Assembly (NCBI RefSeq): GCF_905397375.1
Contig: NZ_CAJPVG010000002.1
Span: 62,001 to 126,000, forward strand
DNA: 64,000 nt
From: Ralstonia mannitolilytica
Lineage (GTDB): Bacteria; Pseudomonadota; Gammaproteobacteria; Burkholderiales; Burkholderiaceae
Direction: 5' to 3'
Numbering within the stretch: position 1 is the stretch's first letter; the number at the start of each line of letters is the position of its first letter. The notes under the pieces were generated by a model that saw only the letters and a list, made by a program, of their open reading frames with translations, did no database searches and was not told where the DNA came from. The translations under genes and the position numbers were made by a program. This document shows positions 1-8,213 of the stretch, one piece after another.

Positions 1-2871
1 TTTCAGCTCCCATTCGACAGTGAACAGCCTTCGCTCCTCGACCTGCTGCTGGAGCTGCGCTTCAAGCTGACTGATCAATTCATTGCGCTGCGCCTCGACT
101 TCGTCCTGCCGGGCAAACAGCTCGCGGCGCAGCTTGCTGCGCTTGCCTTCCAGTTCGCGCTGCTTCTTCTGCCATGACAGCTTTTCTTCCAGCGTCGGTG
201 AGGTCGCGGCGGTGCGGCGCACTTCCTTGATCTCGCGGTCGATCTCCTTGATCTCCTGCTCCAAGCCGAGCTTCAGGTCGTCCGCCCAGGCGTCCAGCTT
301 CTGGACTTCCTGTTCGAAGTAGCCGAGATTGCGCTGGTTGATTTCCCGCAGGATTGACGTTCGCCTGCTTTCAATATCGGCGGTCAACGCAGGAGACTTT
401 GCGCTGTTGATCAGTTCTGCGGGCTGCTCGGTGGCCGGCAGGCGCAGCAGTTTTTCCGGGTCGTCCTCTGCCAGGGCGATCCCATCGGTGGTAACGGCCG
501 AGACCAGAAGGTGCTGTTCCTGATTGCCCAAGGCTTCGACTGAAATCAGCTTGCAGGTGAGCCACCCGGTCTTGCCACGATAGGGCTCCAAGGTGCTGAT
601 CTTGGTCCCATATCCGTCGTAGTCGAACACCAGCCGGGCACTCCCCAGCTGACGGGACTTGGCCCGTTCCACAGCCCATAGGGCCAGCGGGTGATTGATA
701 CGGTACAGGTGCGCCTCGCCGGAGCGGCGCGGCAGTTCGTAGCGGCCCAGGCTGACGTCAGGCTCTGACAGACCTTGAGGCAAACGATGCAGGCTGAAGC
801 CGTCATTGTCGAAACTGGCGCAATCACCCAGTTCCGCACGGCTCAGCTCGATCAGCATGCGCTCGAAGCGGCTGCGGGTGCTTCGGCTGTCATCAGCCCG
901 TATGCGCAGCTTCTCTTGCACTTCCTCGTCGAAGTTCTCCAGCAGTACCTGGCGTGTCTCGACCATCGCCGCGTTGATCTCGGCGGAAAGATCGAGCCGG
1001 AGTTGCTCGAAGCTGGCTTTGATTTCGTCCGGGTCACGGCAGTTCTGGTAGATCTCGGCGATGCGGCGCTCGAAATCGACACCGGAGCCGATGGCACCCA
1101 GCACTTCGTCGCTCGCCCCGAACACGCCCTCGAAGAGCTGGAACTTCTGCGACAGCAGTTCGTAGACGCGCTTGTCCGCCTCGTTGCTCAGATCGACGAA
1201 GTTCACGACAACCACGTCGTGCTTCTGGCCGTAACGGTGGCAGCGCCCGATGCGCTGCTCGATGCGCTGCGGGTTCCAGGGCAGGTCGTAATTGATGACG
1301 AGCGAGCAAAATTGGAGGTTGATGCCTTCGGCTCCGGCCTCGGTGGCAATCATGACCTTGCCCCGCTCCTTGAAGTGTTCAACCAGTGCCGCACGGGTGT
1401 CGGCGGTCTTGGAGCCGGTGATGCGGTCGGTGCCTTCGTGGCGTTTGAGCCACTCTTTGTAGATCGCCTGCGCACGCTGGTCGCTATTTGTGCCGTTGAA
1501 GAGCACGATGCCGTCGCCGTATGGCGTGTCAGCCAGCAAGTTGAGCAGGTATTCCTGCGTGCGCTTGGACTCGGTGAAGATGATGGCCTTTCGCGCCGCG
1601 CCCAATCGATCCAGTTCGGCGAAGGCGCGATCGAGCGCGGTGAGCAGCGCCTTGCCCTTGGCGTTGTCGCGGATGTTGGTTGCCAGCGTTCTGAAGTGGC
1701 GCAGCTCCTCGATCTCCTGCGCGATAGCATCACGCTCGGCGCGGCTCGCTGCCTTTGTTCCCTGCTCCTGGTCTTCCCATTCTTCGGCGGTCTCGTCCAG
1801 CGACTCGTAGTCCTCGTCGAGTTCCTCGGTCAGATCGGGAACTTCAGTGGTTTCGTCGAGCACTCCCTGGAGGCGCTTGGCCATCGTCTCCAACGCACCC
1901 GCGATCGCGTGCGAGCTGGACGCGAGCAACTTCCACAGCACTAATGAAATCAGTTGGCGCTGCCCCTCGGGCATGGCTTTCAGGTTGGGACGACGCAAGT
2001 AATCGGCAACAAGTCTGGACAGTTCCTGTTCTTCGCTCGACGGCGTGAACTCCTGGATGATGGCCTTGCGCGCCGTATATGAAACATAGGGCTGCACCTG
2101 TTTGCGCAAGGTGCGCTTGCAGATGGGCGCCAGCCGGTCACGCAGGCCGTTGAATGCCTGCTCCCGGCCAGTGAATTGCGAGCGAAAACTGTCAAGGTCT
2201 CCGAACACGCGGTCGTCGATGAAGCTGACCAGTCCGTAGAGTTCAAGCAACGAATTCTGCAAGGGCGTCGCGGTCAGGAGCACCTTGGAGTGCACCCTCG
2301 ACAGCGCATCCTTGAGGGTCTTGGCAATGACGTTGCTGGTCTTGTAGACGTTGCGCAGGCGATGCGCTTCGTCGAGGACGACCAGATCCCAGTCGATGCC
2401 CTTGACATCATCAGCCTTGGCCTTGGCGAACTGGTAGGAACAGATGACCGGACCGGAAGCGAACAGGAATGGGTTTTGTCGATCCTGCTTGCGGATTGCG
2501 TTGTAGCTTTTGGCTTCGAGAATCAATCCTTGCAGGCCGAACTTGTCTTGCAGTTCCTGGTGCCACTGCTTGCGCAGGTTGGCCGGGACGATGATGAGAA
2601 TCTTGCGCCGCCGTTCCGCCCAGCGTTGCGAGATCACCAAGCCCGCTTCAATGGTCTTGCCGAGACCCACTTCGTCAGCGAGGAGCACACCGCGCGAAAG
2701 GGGATTGCGGCATGCGAAGAGGGCCGCATCGACCTGATGCGGATTGAGATCAACCTGCGAGTCGACCAGCGTTGATGCCAGCGACTCCACGGAGTCGCCT
2801 GCTGCACGCCTGGTCAGCAGCCAAGCAAAGTACTGGCTCTGGTGCGGCGTCAGAAGCTGCTGTGTCGTCAA
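1..2871 (-). CDS. SNF2-family DEAD/DEAH helicase, partial at the C-terminus
   Basis: An open frame of 957 codons runs off the left edge. Helicase motifs are clear: LADEVGLGKTIEAG (Walker A, about residues 64-77), VVLDEAHRLRN (DEAH, 167-170), LLTATPLQN (motif III), and GRCHRYGQ (motif VI, near residue 537). The last 130 visible residues are Glu/Lys/Arg-rich and look like a coiled coil. The start is a TTG at 2871 with GGGGAGGA six bases upstream; no in-frame ATG fits better. SNF2 helicases of this length occur in mobile-element defence modules (DISARM DrmD, restriction-linked helicases) and as RapA-like remodellers. It follows the HTH gene by 58 bp, so the two are probably co-transcribed. Partners would lie left of the window. 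Family assignment is firm; a defence role is inference. Confidence 0.88.
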   Translation of the reverse strand, partial: MTTQQLLTPHQSQYFAWLLTRRAAGDSVESLASTLVDSQVDLNPHQVDAALFACRNPLSRGVLLADEVGLGKTIEAGLVISQRWAERRRKILIIVPANLRKQWHQELQDKFGLQGLILEAKSYNAIRKQDRQNPFLFASGPVICSYQFAKAKADDVKGIDWDLVVLDEAHRLRNVYKTSNVIAKTLKDALSRVHSKVLLTATPLQNSLLELYGLVSFIDDRVFGDLDSFRSQFTGREQAFNGLRDRLAPICKRTLRKQVQPYVSYTARKAIIQEFTPSSEEQELSRLVADYLRRPNLKAMPEGQRQLISLVLWKLLASSSHAIAGALETMAKRLQGVLDETTEVPDLTEELDEDYESLDETAEEWEDQEQGTKAASRAERDAIAQEIEELRHFRTLATNIRDNAKGKALLTALDRAFAELDRLGAARKAIIFTESKRTQEYLLNLLADTPYGDGIVLFNGTNSDQRAQAIYKEWLKRHEGTDRITGSKTADTRAALVEHFKERGKVMIATEAGAEGINLQFCSLVINYDLPWNPQRIEQRIGRCHRYGQKHDVVVVNFVDLSNEADKRVYELLSQKFQLFEGVFGASDEVLGAIGSGVDFERRIAEIYQNCRDPDEIKASFEQLRLDLSAEINAAMVETRQVLLENFDEEVQEKLRIRADDSRSTRSRFERMLIELSRAELGDCASFDNDGFSLHRLPQGLSEPDVSLGRYELPRRSGEAHLYRINHPLALWAVERAKSRQLGSARLVFDYDGYGTKISTLEPYRGKTGWLTCKLISVEALGNQEQHLLVSAVTTDGIALAEDDPEKLLRLPATEQPAELINSAKSPALTADIESRRTSILREINQRNLGYFEQEVQKLDAWADDLKLGLEQEIKEIDREIKEVRRTAATSPTLEEKLSWQKKQRELEGKRSKLRRELFARQDEVEAQRNELISQLEAQLQQQVEERRLFTVEWELK

Positions 2872-2929
2872 CGGCGATCCTCCCCTTGTTCTTCACCGAG
2901 CGTGATTCGGCGGCTGGCATGGTCCGCGC

Positions 2930-3130
2930 TCACTCGGCCTCCGGCTTCTTCTTGTTGATGCTTTCGGCAATCCACCGATCCAGCTCCGAACGGCGAAAGC
3001 GCCAGGTTCCTCCGAGCTTGAACGCCGGAATCTCTCCCTTCTGAGCCAAGCGATAGACCGTCCGTTTTCCCGCCTTGAGGTACGCGGCGACTTCGTCAAG
3101 CGTCAGGATCTCGCTCTCGACTTCACTCAT
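2930..3130 (-). CDS. Excisionase-like helix-turn-helix protein (MerR/AlpA-type DNA-binding domain)
   Basis: A 66-residue protein made almost entirely of an excisionase-type winged HTH: TLDEVAAYLKAGKRTVYRLA followed by a basic wing (FKLGGTWRFRRSELDRWI). Such proteins serve as recombination directionality factors or as small regulators at the head of defence operons. The ATG at 3130 is chosen because the HTH begins a few residues later; the open frame upstream is antisense to the RAQPRD gene and has no matching domain. It lies directly upstream of, and on the same strand as, the SNF2 helicase, so regulating that cassette is the simplest idea. Which role it has cannot be told from sequence. Confidence 0.75.
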   Translation of the reverse strand: MSEVESEILTLDEVAAYLKAGKRTVYRLAQKGEIPAFKLGGTWRFRRSELDRWIAESINKKKPEAE

Positions 3131-3353
3131 CTGAAAACCATCTGGTTTGGTCTTTCGTGACTTTGGATTGCCAAGTTTGCTCAATTCTACCAAAGGGTGG
3201 TAGGCACTAGCCAACAAGAAATCCACCAGGCATTCGGCGAATGCCGGCCAGCGCGACCAACAAATCCGGTCATGCCGTAGTTCCCATTCCCTGCGGCGCA
3301 AAGCGAGAGCGCGCCACAGCATCTGGCCATCCGCTTCAACGGGGAATGGCACG
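3131..3353. other. Intergenic region between the helicase cassette and the conjugation operon
   Basis: This divergent spacer must carry the promoter of the HTH-helicase pair and any promoter for the RAQPRD operon. One short perfect inverted repeat is visible (ctacca-aaggg-tggtag, 3187-3203), a possible operator for the HTH protein. In this ICE family a membrane-protein gene (TIGR03747 type) normally precedes RAQPRD; no recognisable remnant of it is found here on the plus strand, so the cassette may have been inserted between the two. Confidence 0.35.
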
Positions 3354-3719
3354 ATGGGACAGACCAACCGCCGCACATCCGCATGGCCTGCGCTTGCCGT
3401 GGTGTTGGCTGTGTCGTTCTCGGCGCTGCAGCCTGCCTTCGCCGCCGACAGCCTCGCCTCGGAGCGTGAGCAGATCGCCGCGCTCGCCCGCCAGCTCGAC
3501 CTGATCGATCGCCTCGCCGAGCACGCCACCAGCGCCGCTCCGCAGGAACGCGCCCGCTACCACTTCGACTACGCCCGACTGCGCGCAGACCTGAATCGCG
3601 TCCGCGCCGGCCTGCAGGACTACCTCGTGCCCCAGCGCGCCCAGCCGCGCGATCCCGTCCCGCTGGCCGGCGACTACGTCCGCCGCGACCGCGCCGACGA
3701 CGAGGAGCCGTCGCCATGA
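3354..3719 (+). CDS. Integrative conjugative element protein, RAQPRD family
   Basis: A 121-residue exported protein. Residues 1-30 form a signal peptide ending in AFA, and the family signature RAQPRD is at residues 95-100. The middle is an alpha-helical heptad-like stretch (SEREQIAALARQLDLIDRLA). The family is found only in type G ICE transfer operons and is thought to be a periplasmic part of the mating-pair apparatus; its exact role is unknown. It opens the visible transfer operon and its stop overlaps the next start (ATGA at 3716), which suggests translational coupling. Confidence 0.9.
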   Translation: MGQTNRRTSAWPALAVVLAVSFSALQPAFAADSLASEREQIAALARQLDLIDRLAEHATSAAPQERARYHFDYARLRADLNRVRAGLQDYLVPQRAQPRDPVPLAGDYVRRDRADDEEPSP

Positions 3720-3955
3720 CGCCCTCTGCCGATCAGGTCGCCGCCTTCCAGGCCAACGGCGGCTTTGCGCCTTCGGCCGTCGCTGCCGTGGTGCTGGGCT
3801 TCGTGTTCGCCGTGTTGCTGCTGTGGGGCGTGTGGGCCATGCGCACCGCCTACGTCGGCTGGGCCGAGCACCGCATCACTGAACGTCAGTTCCTCGCCGT
3901 CGTCGTGCGCTTCGTGGCGATGTACCTCGTACTGACCTTCTTCCTCCTCTCCTGA
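3716..3955 (+). CDS. ICE membrane protein, TIGR03758/DUF3262 family
   Basis: A 79-residue protein with two hydrophobic segments, about residues 19-40 (VAAVVLGFVFAVLLLWGVWA) and 58-78 (VVVRFVAMYLVLTFFLLS). Length, topology and position between the RAQPRD gene and the pilin-like gene match the DUF3262 family of type G ICEs. It overlaps the RAQPRD stop by four bases. Probably an inner-membrane component of the transfer channel; no catalytic residues are seen. Confidence 0.85.
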   Translation: MTPSADQVAAFQANGGFAPSAVAAVVLGFVFAVLLLWGVWAMRTAYVGWAEHRITERQFLAVVVRFVAMYLVLTFFLLS

Positions 3956-3977
3956 CCGTCACGAAAGGCCATACGCC

Positions 3978-4352
3978 ATGAACACGCCACTGACATCCCA
4001 TCGCATTCCGTCCCGCATCGCCGCTCCGCTGCTGCCGCTGACGCTCGCGCTCGCGGGCCTGCCGCTGTCGGCCTTCGCGCAGGGCCTGCCGACCATGGAA
4101 GACCCATCACGCGGCCAGGGCAGCGGCATCCTGCAGACCTTGCAGAACTACGGCTACGACATCGTGCTGCTGATCGCGCTGCTCGTGGTCGCCTCGATGT
4201 TCGTCGGTGTCTGCTATCACGCCTACACCCGCTACTCGGAGATCCACACCGGCCGCGCCACCTGGGGCCAGTTCGGCCTGACGGTCGCCGTGGGCGCGAT
4301 CCTGCTGGTGGTCGGCATCTGGCTGCTCACCAAGGCCACCGGCGTGCTGTAA
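3978..4352 (+). CDS. ICE membrane protein, TIGR03745/DUF2976 family (pilin-like)
   Basis: A 124-residue protein with a long signal peptide (cleavage likely after SAFA, near residue 35), a short acidic region (EDPSRGQGSG) and two transmembrane segments (about 55-75 and 98-121). This is the layout of VirB2/TraA-type pilins, and the family sits at the pilin position of type G transfer operons. It is separated by 22 bp from the previous gene. A pilin role is inferred from topology and context. Confidence 0.85.
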   Translation: MNTPLTSHRIPSRIAAPLLPLTLALAGLPLSAFAQGLPTMEDPSRGQGSGILQTLQNYGYDIVLLIALLVVASMFVGVCYHAYTRYSEIHTGRATWGQFGLTVAVGAILLVVGIWLLTKATGVL

Positions 4353-4364
4353 GGGCGGCAAGCG

Positions 4365-4775
4365 ATGACTGTCTCTTCGGAGAGCCCGCACGACACGCTG
4401 GTGACCTTCCTGCCGCACCGACTGAATCGCCAGCCGGTGGTCGTGCGCGGGCTGACCGCCGACGAGTTGTGGATCTGCGCCGGCCTGTCGGCCGCAGCCG
4501 GGTTCGCGCTCGGCCTGCCCTTGGCCTGGCTCACGCACAGCATCGCCATGGTGCCCACGCTGATCGTCGCCGGCATCGCGTTGGGCGTCTTTGTCGGCGG
4601 AGGCTTCCTGCGCGCGCAGAAGCGCGGCCGGCCCGACACCTGGCTGTACCGGCAGCTCCAATGGCGGTTGGCCCTGCGGCATCCGGCGCTGGCGGCGCTC
4701 CTGGGCGGGCAGCGCCTCATCACCCGCTCGGGCTACTGGACTACCCGGCGCAACACCGATCGAGGGGCGCCATGA
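4365..4775 (+). CDS. ICE conjugal transfer protein, TIGR03750/DUF3487 family
   Basis: A 136-residue protein with a cytoplasmic N-terminus (FLPHRLNRQPVVVRGLTADE), two closely spaced transmembrane segments (about 38-55 and 62-80) and a basic tail containing R-Q-L-QWRLALRHP. The layout recalls VirB3/TraL proteins, small inner-membrane partners of the VirB4 ATPase. The stop overlaps the next start by four bases (ATGA at 4772). Confidence 0.85.
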   Translation: MTVSSESPHDTLVTFLPHRLNRQPVVVRGLTADELWICAGLSAAAGFALGLPLAWLTHSIAMVPTLIVAGIALGVFVGGGFLRAQKRGRPDTWLYRQLQWRLALRHPALAALLGGQRLITRSGYWTTRRNTDRGAP

Positions 4776-5464
4776 GCCGTTTCAAGAACGAGGTTGCGCA
4801 CCTGCAGGCGCACGTGAAGACGTTGCGTCTGGGGGCCGGCGCGCTGTTCGTGGTGGCGCTGCTGCTCGGCTTCGGTTGGTGGAGTGCGCCGAAGAGTCTC
4901 ACCATCCATGTGCCGCCGGATCTGCGCTCGGGCAGCACGCGCAAGTGGTGGGACGTGCCGCCCGAGAGCGTGTATGCCTTCTCGTTCTACATCTGGCAGC
5001 AGGTACAGCGCTGGCCCACGAACGGCGAAGAAGACTATCCGCGCAACCTGCGCGCGCTGTCGGCCTACCTGACGCCGAGCTGCCGGGCCTTCCTGCAACA
5101 GGACTACGAGTACCGGCGCGCCAGTGGCGAGCTGCGTCAGCGCGTGCGTGGCATCTACGAGATTCCCGGCCGCGGCTACGGCGATGATCCGGCCACGCGC
5201 GTCAAGGTGGTCTCCGACCGCGATTGGATCGTCACGCTCGACGTGAGCGCGGACGAATACTACGGCTCCGAGCAGGTCAAGCGCGCCCTGGTGCGCTACC
5301 CCATCAAGGTCGTCCGGCTGGACATCGACCCGGAGCACAACCCCTTCGGCCTGGCGCTGGACTGCTACGCCGGCGCACCCCAGCGCATCGAACCGCCGCC
5401 GACGCCGACCCAGGCCGGCGCGCCCGCCAACGCCTCCGGCCATCTGCAGGGAGACTCCCCATGA
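4772..5464 (+). CDS. ICE protein, TIGR03746/DUF2895 (PFL_4703) family
   Basis: A 230-residue bitopic protein. A short N-terminal tail is followed by one transmembrane helix (about residues 23-42) and a periplasmic domain with PPDLRSGSTRKWWDVPPESVYAF at its start, shown here only by position (about residues 50-72). The ATG at 4772 is preferred over upstream codons because it overlaps the previous stop and starts just ahead of the membrane helix. The topology resembles VirB8/TraE, which nucleate the secretion channel; that equivalence is inferred. It overlaps the next gene by four bases. Confidence 0.83.
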   Translation: MSRFKNEVAHLQAHVKTLRLGAGALFVVALLLGFGWWSAPKSLTIHVPPDLRSGSTRKWWDVPPESVYAFSFYIWQQVQRWPTNGEEDYPRNLRALSAYLTPSCRAFLQQDYEYRRASGELRQRVRGIYEIPGRGYGDDPATRVKVVSDRDWIVTLDVSADEYYGSEQVKRALVRYPIKVVRLDIDPEHNPFGLALDCYAGAPQRIEPPPTPTQAGAPANASGHLQGDSP

Positions 5465-6375
5465 AGCCCATTGCCTTGTCGGCCCTGGCCGGCGTCCTGC
5501 TGATCCTCGGTGTCGTGCCGGCCAGCCAGGCCGTGGAAATCCTGCGCTGGGAGCGCCTGCCCCTGCCGGTGCCGCTGGTGGTCGGCCAGGAGCGCGTGGT
5601 CTTCATCGACCGCAATGTGCGCGTCGGCGTGCCGGCCAGCGTCGGCGATCACCTGCGCGTGCAGAGTGCCGGCGGCGCGATCTACCTGCGGGCGAGCGAG
5701 CCGATTCCGCCCACGCGGCTGCAACTGCAGGACGTGGAATCCGGCGCGCTGATCCTGCTCGACATCGCCGCCGAGCCGGCGAAGGACGGTCAGGCGCCGC
5801 TGGAGCCGGTGCGCATCGTGGAAGCGGAAGCCCCCGCGAAGCGCTACGGCGGCGGTGCGGCAAGCGGCGCGGACGAGCAGGCCGACGCGCCCGCAGACAA
5901 ATCCGTTCCCCGGCGCGAGACGCCGGTACCGGTCGTGCTGACGCGCCATGCCGCACAGAACCTGTACGCGCCGCTGCGCACCGTCGAGCCGGTCGCCGGC
6001 ATCGGGCGCGTGAACCTGCGCCGTGGCCTCGCACTGGACACCTTGCTGCCGACGCTGCCGGTGCACGCGCGGGCATTGGCCGCGTGGCGCCTGGAAGACC
6101 AGTGGGTGACGGCCGTGCGCCTCACCAACACCTCGGCGCGTTGGCTCGACCTCGACCCGCGCGCCCTGCAGGGGAACTTCGTGGCGGCGACCTTCCAGCA
6201 TCCGAACCTGGGGCCGGCCGGCACCCCGTCCGACACCACGGTGCTCTACCTGGTCACGCGCGGCCACGGCCTGGCCGAGTCGCTGCTGCCGGCGCTGAGC
6301 CCGATCGATGCCACCGCGAACCTGCCGCCGGCCGCCGCGGCCGGCTCGACCGGAGGAGCGCGCGATGAAAAGTAA
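5461..6375 (+). CDS. ICE protein, TIGR03749/DUF3438 family (exported)
   Basis: A 304-residue protein with a signal peptide of about 24 residues (ending SQAVE), a beta-rich N-terminal domain starting ILRWERLPLPVPL, a low-complexity acidic/Ala linker (about 125-155) and a C-terminal domain. The family has the TraK/VirB9-like place in type G operons, so a periplasmic or outer-membrane core role is likely. The ATG at 5461 overlaps the previous stop; the open frame further upstream is an unrelated reading of the preceding gene. Confidence 0.84.
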   Translation: MKPIALSALAGVLLILGVVPASQAVEILRWERLPLPVPLVVGQERVVFIDRNVRVGVPASVGDHLRVQSAGGAIYLRASEPIPPTRLQLQDVESGALILLDIAAEPAKDGQAPLEPVRIVEAEAPAKRYGGGAASGADEQADAPADKSVPRRETPVPVVLTRHAAQNLYAPLRTVEPVAGIGRVNLRRGLALDTLLPTLPVHARALAAWRLEDQWVTAVRLTNTSARWLDLDPRALQGNFVAATFQHPNLGPAGTPSDTTVLYLVTRGHGLAESLLPALSPIDATANLPPAAAAGSTGGARDEK

Positions 6376-7798
6376 TCCGCTGCTCAAGTGGCTGCTGATC
6401 CCGATGGCGCTGCTGCTGGTGTTCGTCGGCGTCAAACTGTTCTCCGGCGCCCCCGGCGGCCAGCCCGCCCCCAAGGGCGCGGCCAGTACGCTCACGCCCG
6501 AGGAGATGAAAGCCCTGGGCATCGCAGGCGACACGCCGCGCGATACCGTCGCCACGCTGGTGGCCCAGGTGAAGCAGTTGCGCACCGAGCTGCAGAGCGC
6601 GCTCGGCGACAACAAGCAGCACAAGGCCGAGAACGAGCGCCTGCGTGCCCGGGAAAGCGCGATCGACCAACGCATCCAGAGCGCGCTGGAAGGCGAACGC
6701 AGCCGCCTGGAGCAGGAGCGCAATCAGGTGGCCAGCGACAGGCAGCAGACCCAGGGGCTGCTGCAGGATCTGCAGCGGCAACTGGACGGCCTTTCCGGCA
6801 AGGGTGGCCGGTCCGATCTGCCCGTCGGGCTGGGGCTGGAAGAGGGTGACGGCCAGCGCTTCAACCGCGGCGTCGGTGGCACGCAGTGGGTCGAGCCCGA
6901 CGATGCCAAGGTCGACGCCAAGAACGCCAGCAAGGAGCCGAGCTTTCCCCTGAGCTTCGGGCCGGCCCAGAAAAGCCTGTCGGCCGCAGTGGAATCCGTC
7001 GCCGACGTCGGCAGCCGCGCGGTGGGCGCATCCACGAAGGCGGTCTACACCGTGCCGTCGAACTCGACGCTCATGGGGTCGATTGCCATGACGGCGCTGA
7101 TCGGGCGCGTGCCGATCGACGGAACCGTCAACGACCCGTACCCGTTCAAGGTGTTGATCGGCCTGGACAACCTCACGGCCAACGGCATCGACATCCCCGA
7201 CGTGGCCGGCGCCGTGGTCAGCGGCACGGCCTCGGGCGACTGGACGCTCTCGTGCGTGCGCGGGCAAATCCGCTCGGTCACGTTCGTGTTCCAGGACGGC
7301 ACCATCCGCACGGTGCCGGAGGACCGCAGCAAGGACGGCAGCAACAGCGGCAACTCGGGGCACAACGGCGCCAGCATCCAGGGCGGCCTGGGCTGGATCA
7401 GCGACCCCTACGGCATTCCGTGCGTCAGCGGCGAGCGACGCAGCAACGCCCAGCAGTACCTGGGCAGCCAGGCGCTCATCACCGCAGCCGGCGCCGGCGC
7501 GGCCTCGCTCATCAAGTCCGACAACGGCAGCGTGGCCGTGGTCGCCAACAGCAACGGCTCGCTGGGCACCGTCGGCATCAGCGGCAACGAAGCGATGGGC
7601 CGCATCCTCGCGGGCGGCGTGCGCGACATGGCCGATTGGGTCAACAAGCTCTACGGCCAGGCCTTCGCGGCGGTCTACGTGCAGCCCGGCGCCAGGGTGG
7701 CCGTGCATCTGGAGCAGCCGCTCGACATCGACTACGACGCCAAGGGGCGTCGGGTCCACCACCGCACCGGAGAAGCCCATGCCTCGGATCTGGATTGA
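6365..7798 (+). CDS. ICE protein, TIGR03752 (PFL_4705) family, TraB/VirB10-like
   Basis: A 477-residue bitopic protein: short basic N-terminus, one transmembrane helix (about 8-25), a long periplasmic coiled coil (about 60-155, rich in Gln/Glu/Arg) and a globular C-terminal domain with YTVPSNSTLMGSIAMTALIG near residue 222. Layout and motif match TraB/VirB10 proteins, which span the envelope and link the ATPases to the outer-membrane core. The start at 6365 lies ten bases before the preceding stop, so the genes overlap. Confidence 0.86.
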   Translation: MKSNPLLKWLLIPMALLLVFVGVKLFSGAPGGQPAPKGAASTLTPEEMKALGIAGDTPRDTVATLVAQVKQLRTELQSALGDNKQHKAENERLRARESAIDQRIQSALEGERSRLEQERNQVASDRQQTQGLLQDLQRQLDGLSGKGGRSDLPVGLGLEEGDGQRFNRGVGGTQWVEPDDAKVDAKNASKEPSFPLSFGPAQKSLSAAVESVADVGSRAVGASTKAVYTVPSNSTLMGSIAMTALIGRVPIDGTVNDPYPFKVLIGLDNLTANGIDIPDVAGAVVSGTASGDWTLSCVRGQIRSVTFVFQDGTIRTVPEDRSKDGSNSGNSGHNGASIQGGLGWISDPYGIPCVSGERRSNAQQYLGSQALITAAGAGAASLIKSDNGSVAVVANSNGSLGTVGISGNEAMGRILAGGVRDMADWVNKLYGQAFAAVYVQPGARVAVHLEQPLDIDYDAKGRRVHHRTGEAHASDLD

Positions 7799-8213
7799 CG
7801 CGGCCGCCGTGCTGCTGGCGGCCACCCTGCTCGGCGGCTGCGCCACCAGCAAGGAGAAGCTGCTGCCACACGGCGACAGCACCATGCTCGACATCTGGCA
7901 TCAGGAGACCGGCGGCAGCGCGGGCGGCGGCCAGGCCGCGCGGCAACTGCTCGATGCGCGCCAGGGCCTGCGCCGGCCGCTGGCCGATGCCGATGTGCAG
8001 GCGGCGCCCGGCGTGCAGGCGCGCTACACCCGTACCGCGCAGAACGAGATCTACCGCCAGTTCCACCGCCTGCCGAATCCCGACCTGGTGATGTACGTGT
8101 TCCCGCACCTGGCGGGCACCGACCCGGTGCCGGTGCCCGGCTACAGCACGGTGTTCCCGCTCTACCAGCGCGTGCAGTACGCGATGCCGGGTGAACGCGT
8201 GGAGGACTACTGA
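7779..8213 (+). CDS. ICE conjugal transfer lipoprotein, TIGR03751 family
   Basis: A 144-residue lipoprotein. The lipobox LGGC puts the lipidated cysteine at residue 21. The mature part is hydrophilic, with a conserved-looking block NEIYRQFHRLPNPDLVMYVF near residues 89-108. Position after the TraB-like gene matches TraV/VirB7 lipoproteins that join the outer-membrane core. It overlaps the preceding gene by 20 bp and touches the ATPase gene (TGATG at 8211-8215). Confidence 0.86.
   Translation: MPRIWIDAAAVLLAATLLGGCATSKEKLLPHGDSTMLDIWHQETGGSAGGGQAARQLLDARQGLRRPLADADVQAAPGVQARYTRTAQNEIYRQFHRLPNPDLVMYVFPHLAGTDPVPVPGYSTVFPLYQRVQYAMPGERVEDY

Noticed and set aside
775..1944. Plus-strand open frame of 389 codons inside the helicase region
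   Set aside because: The minus-strand frame encodes unbroken SNF2 helicase motifs across the same bases.
6254..7894. Minus-strand open frame of 546 codons opposite the TraB-like gene
   Set aside because: Spans two real plus-strand genes with coupled starts and stops; no motif or signal of its own.
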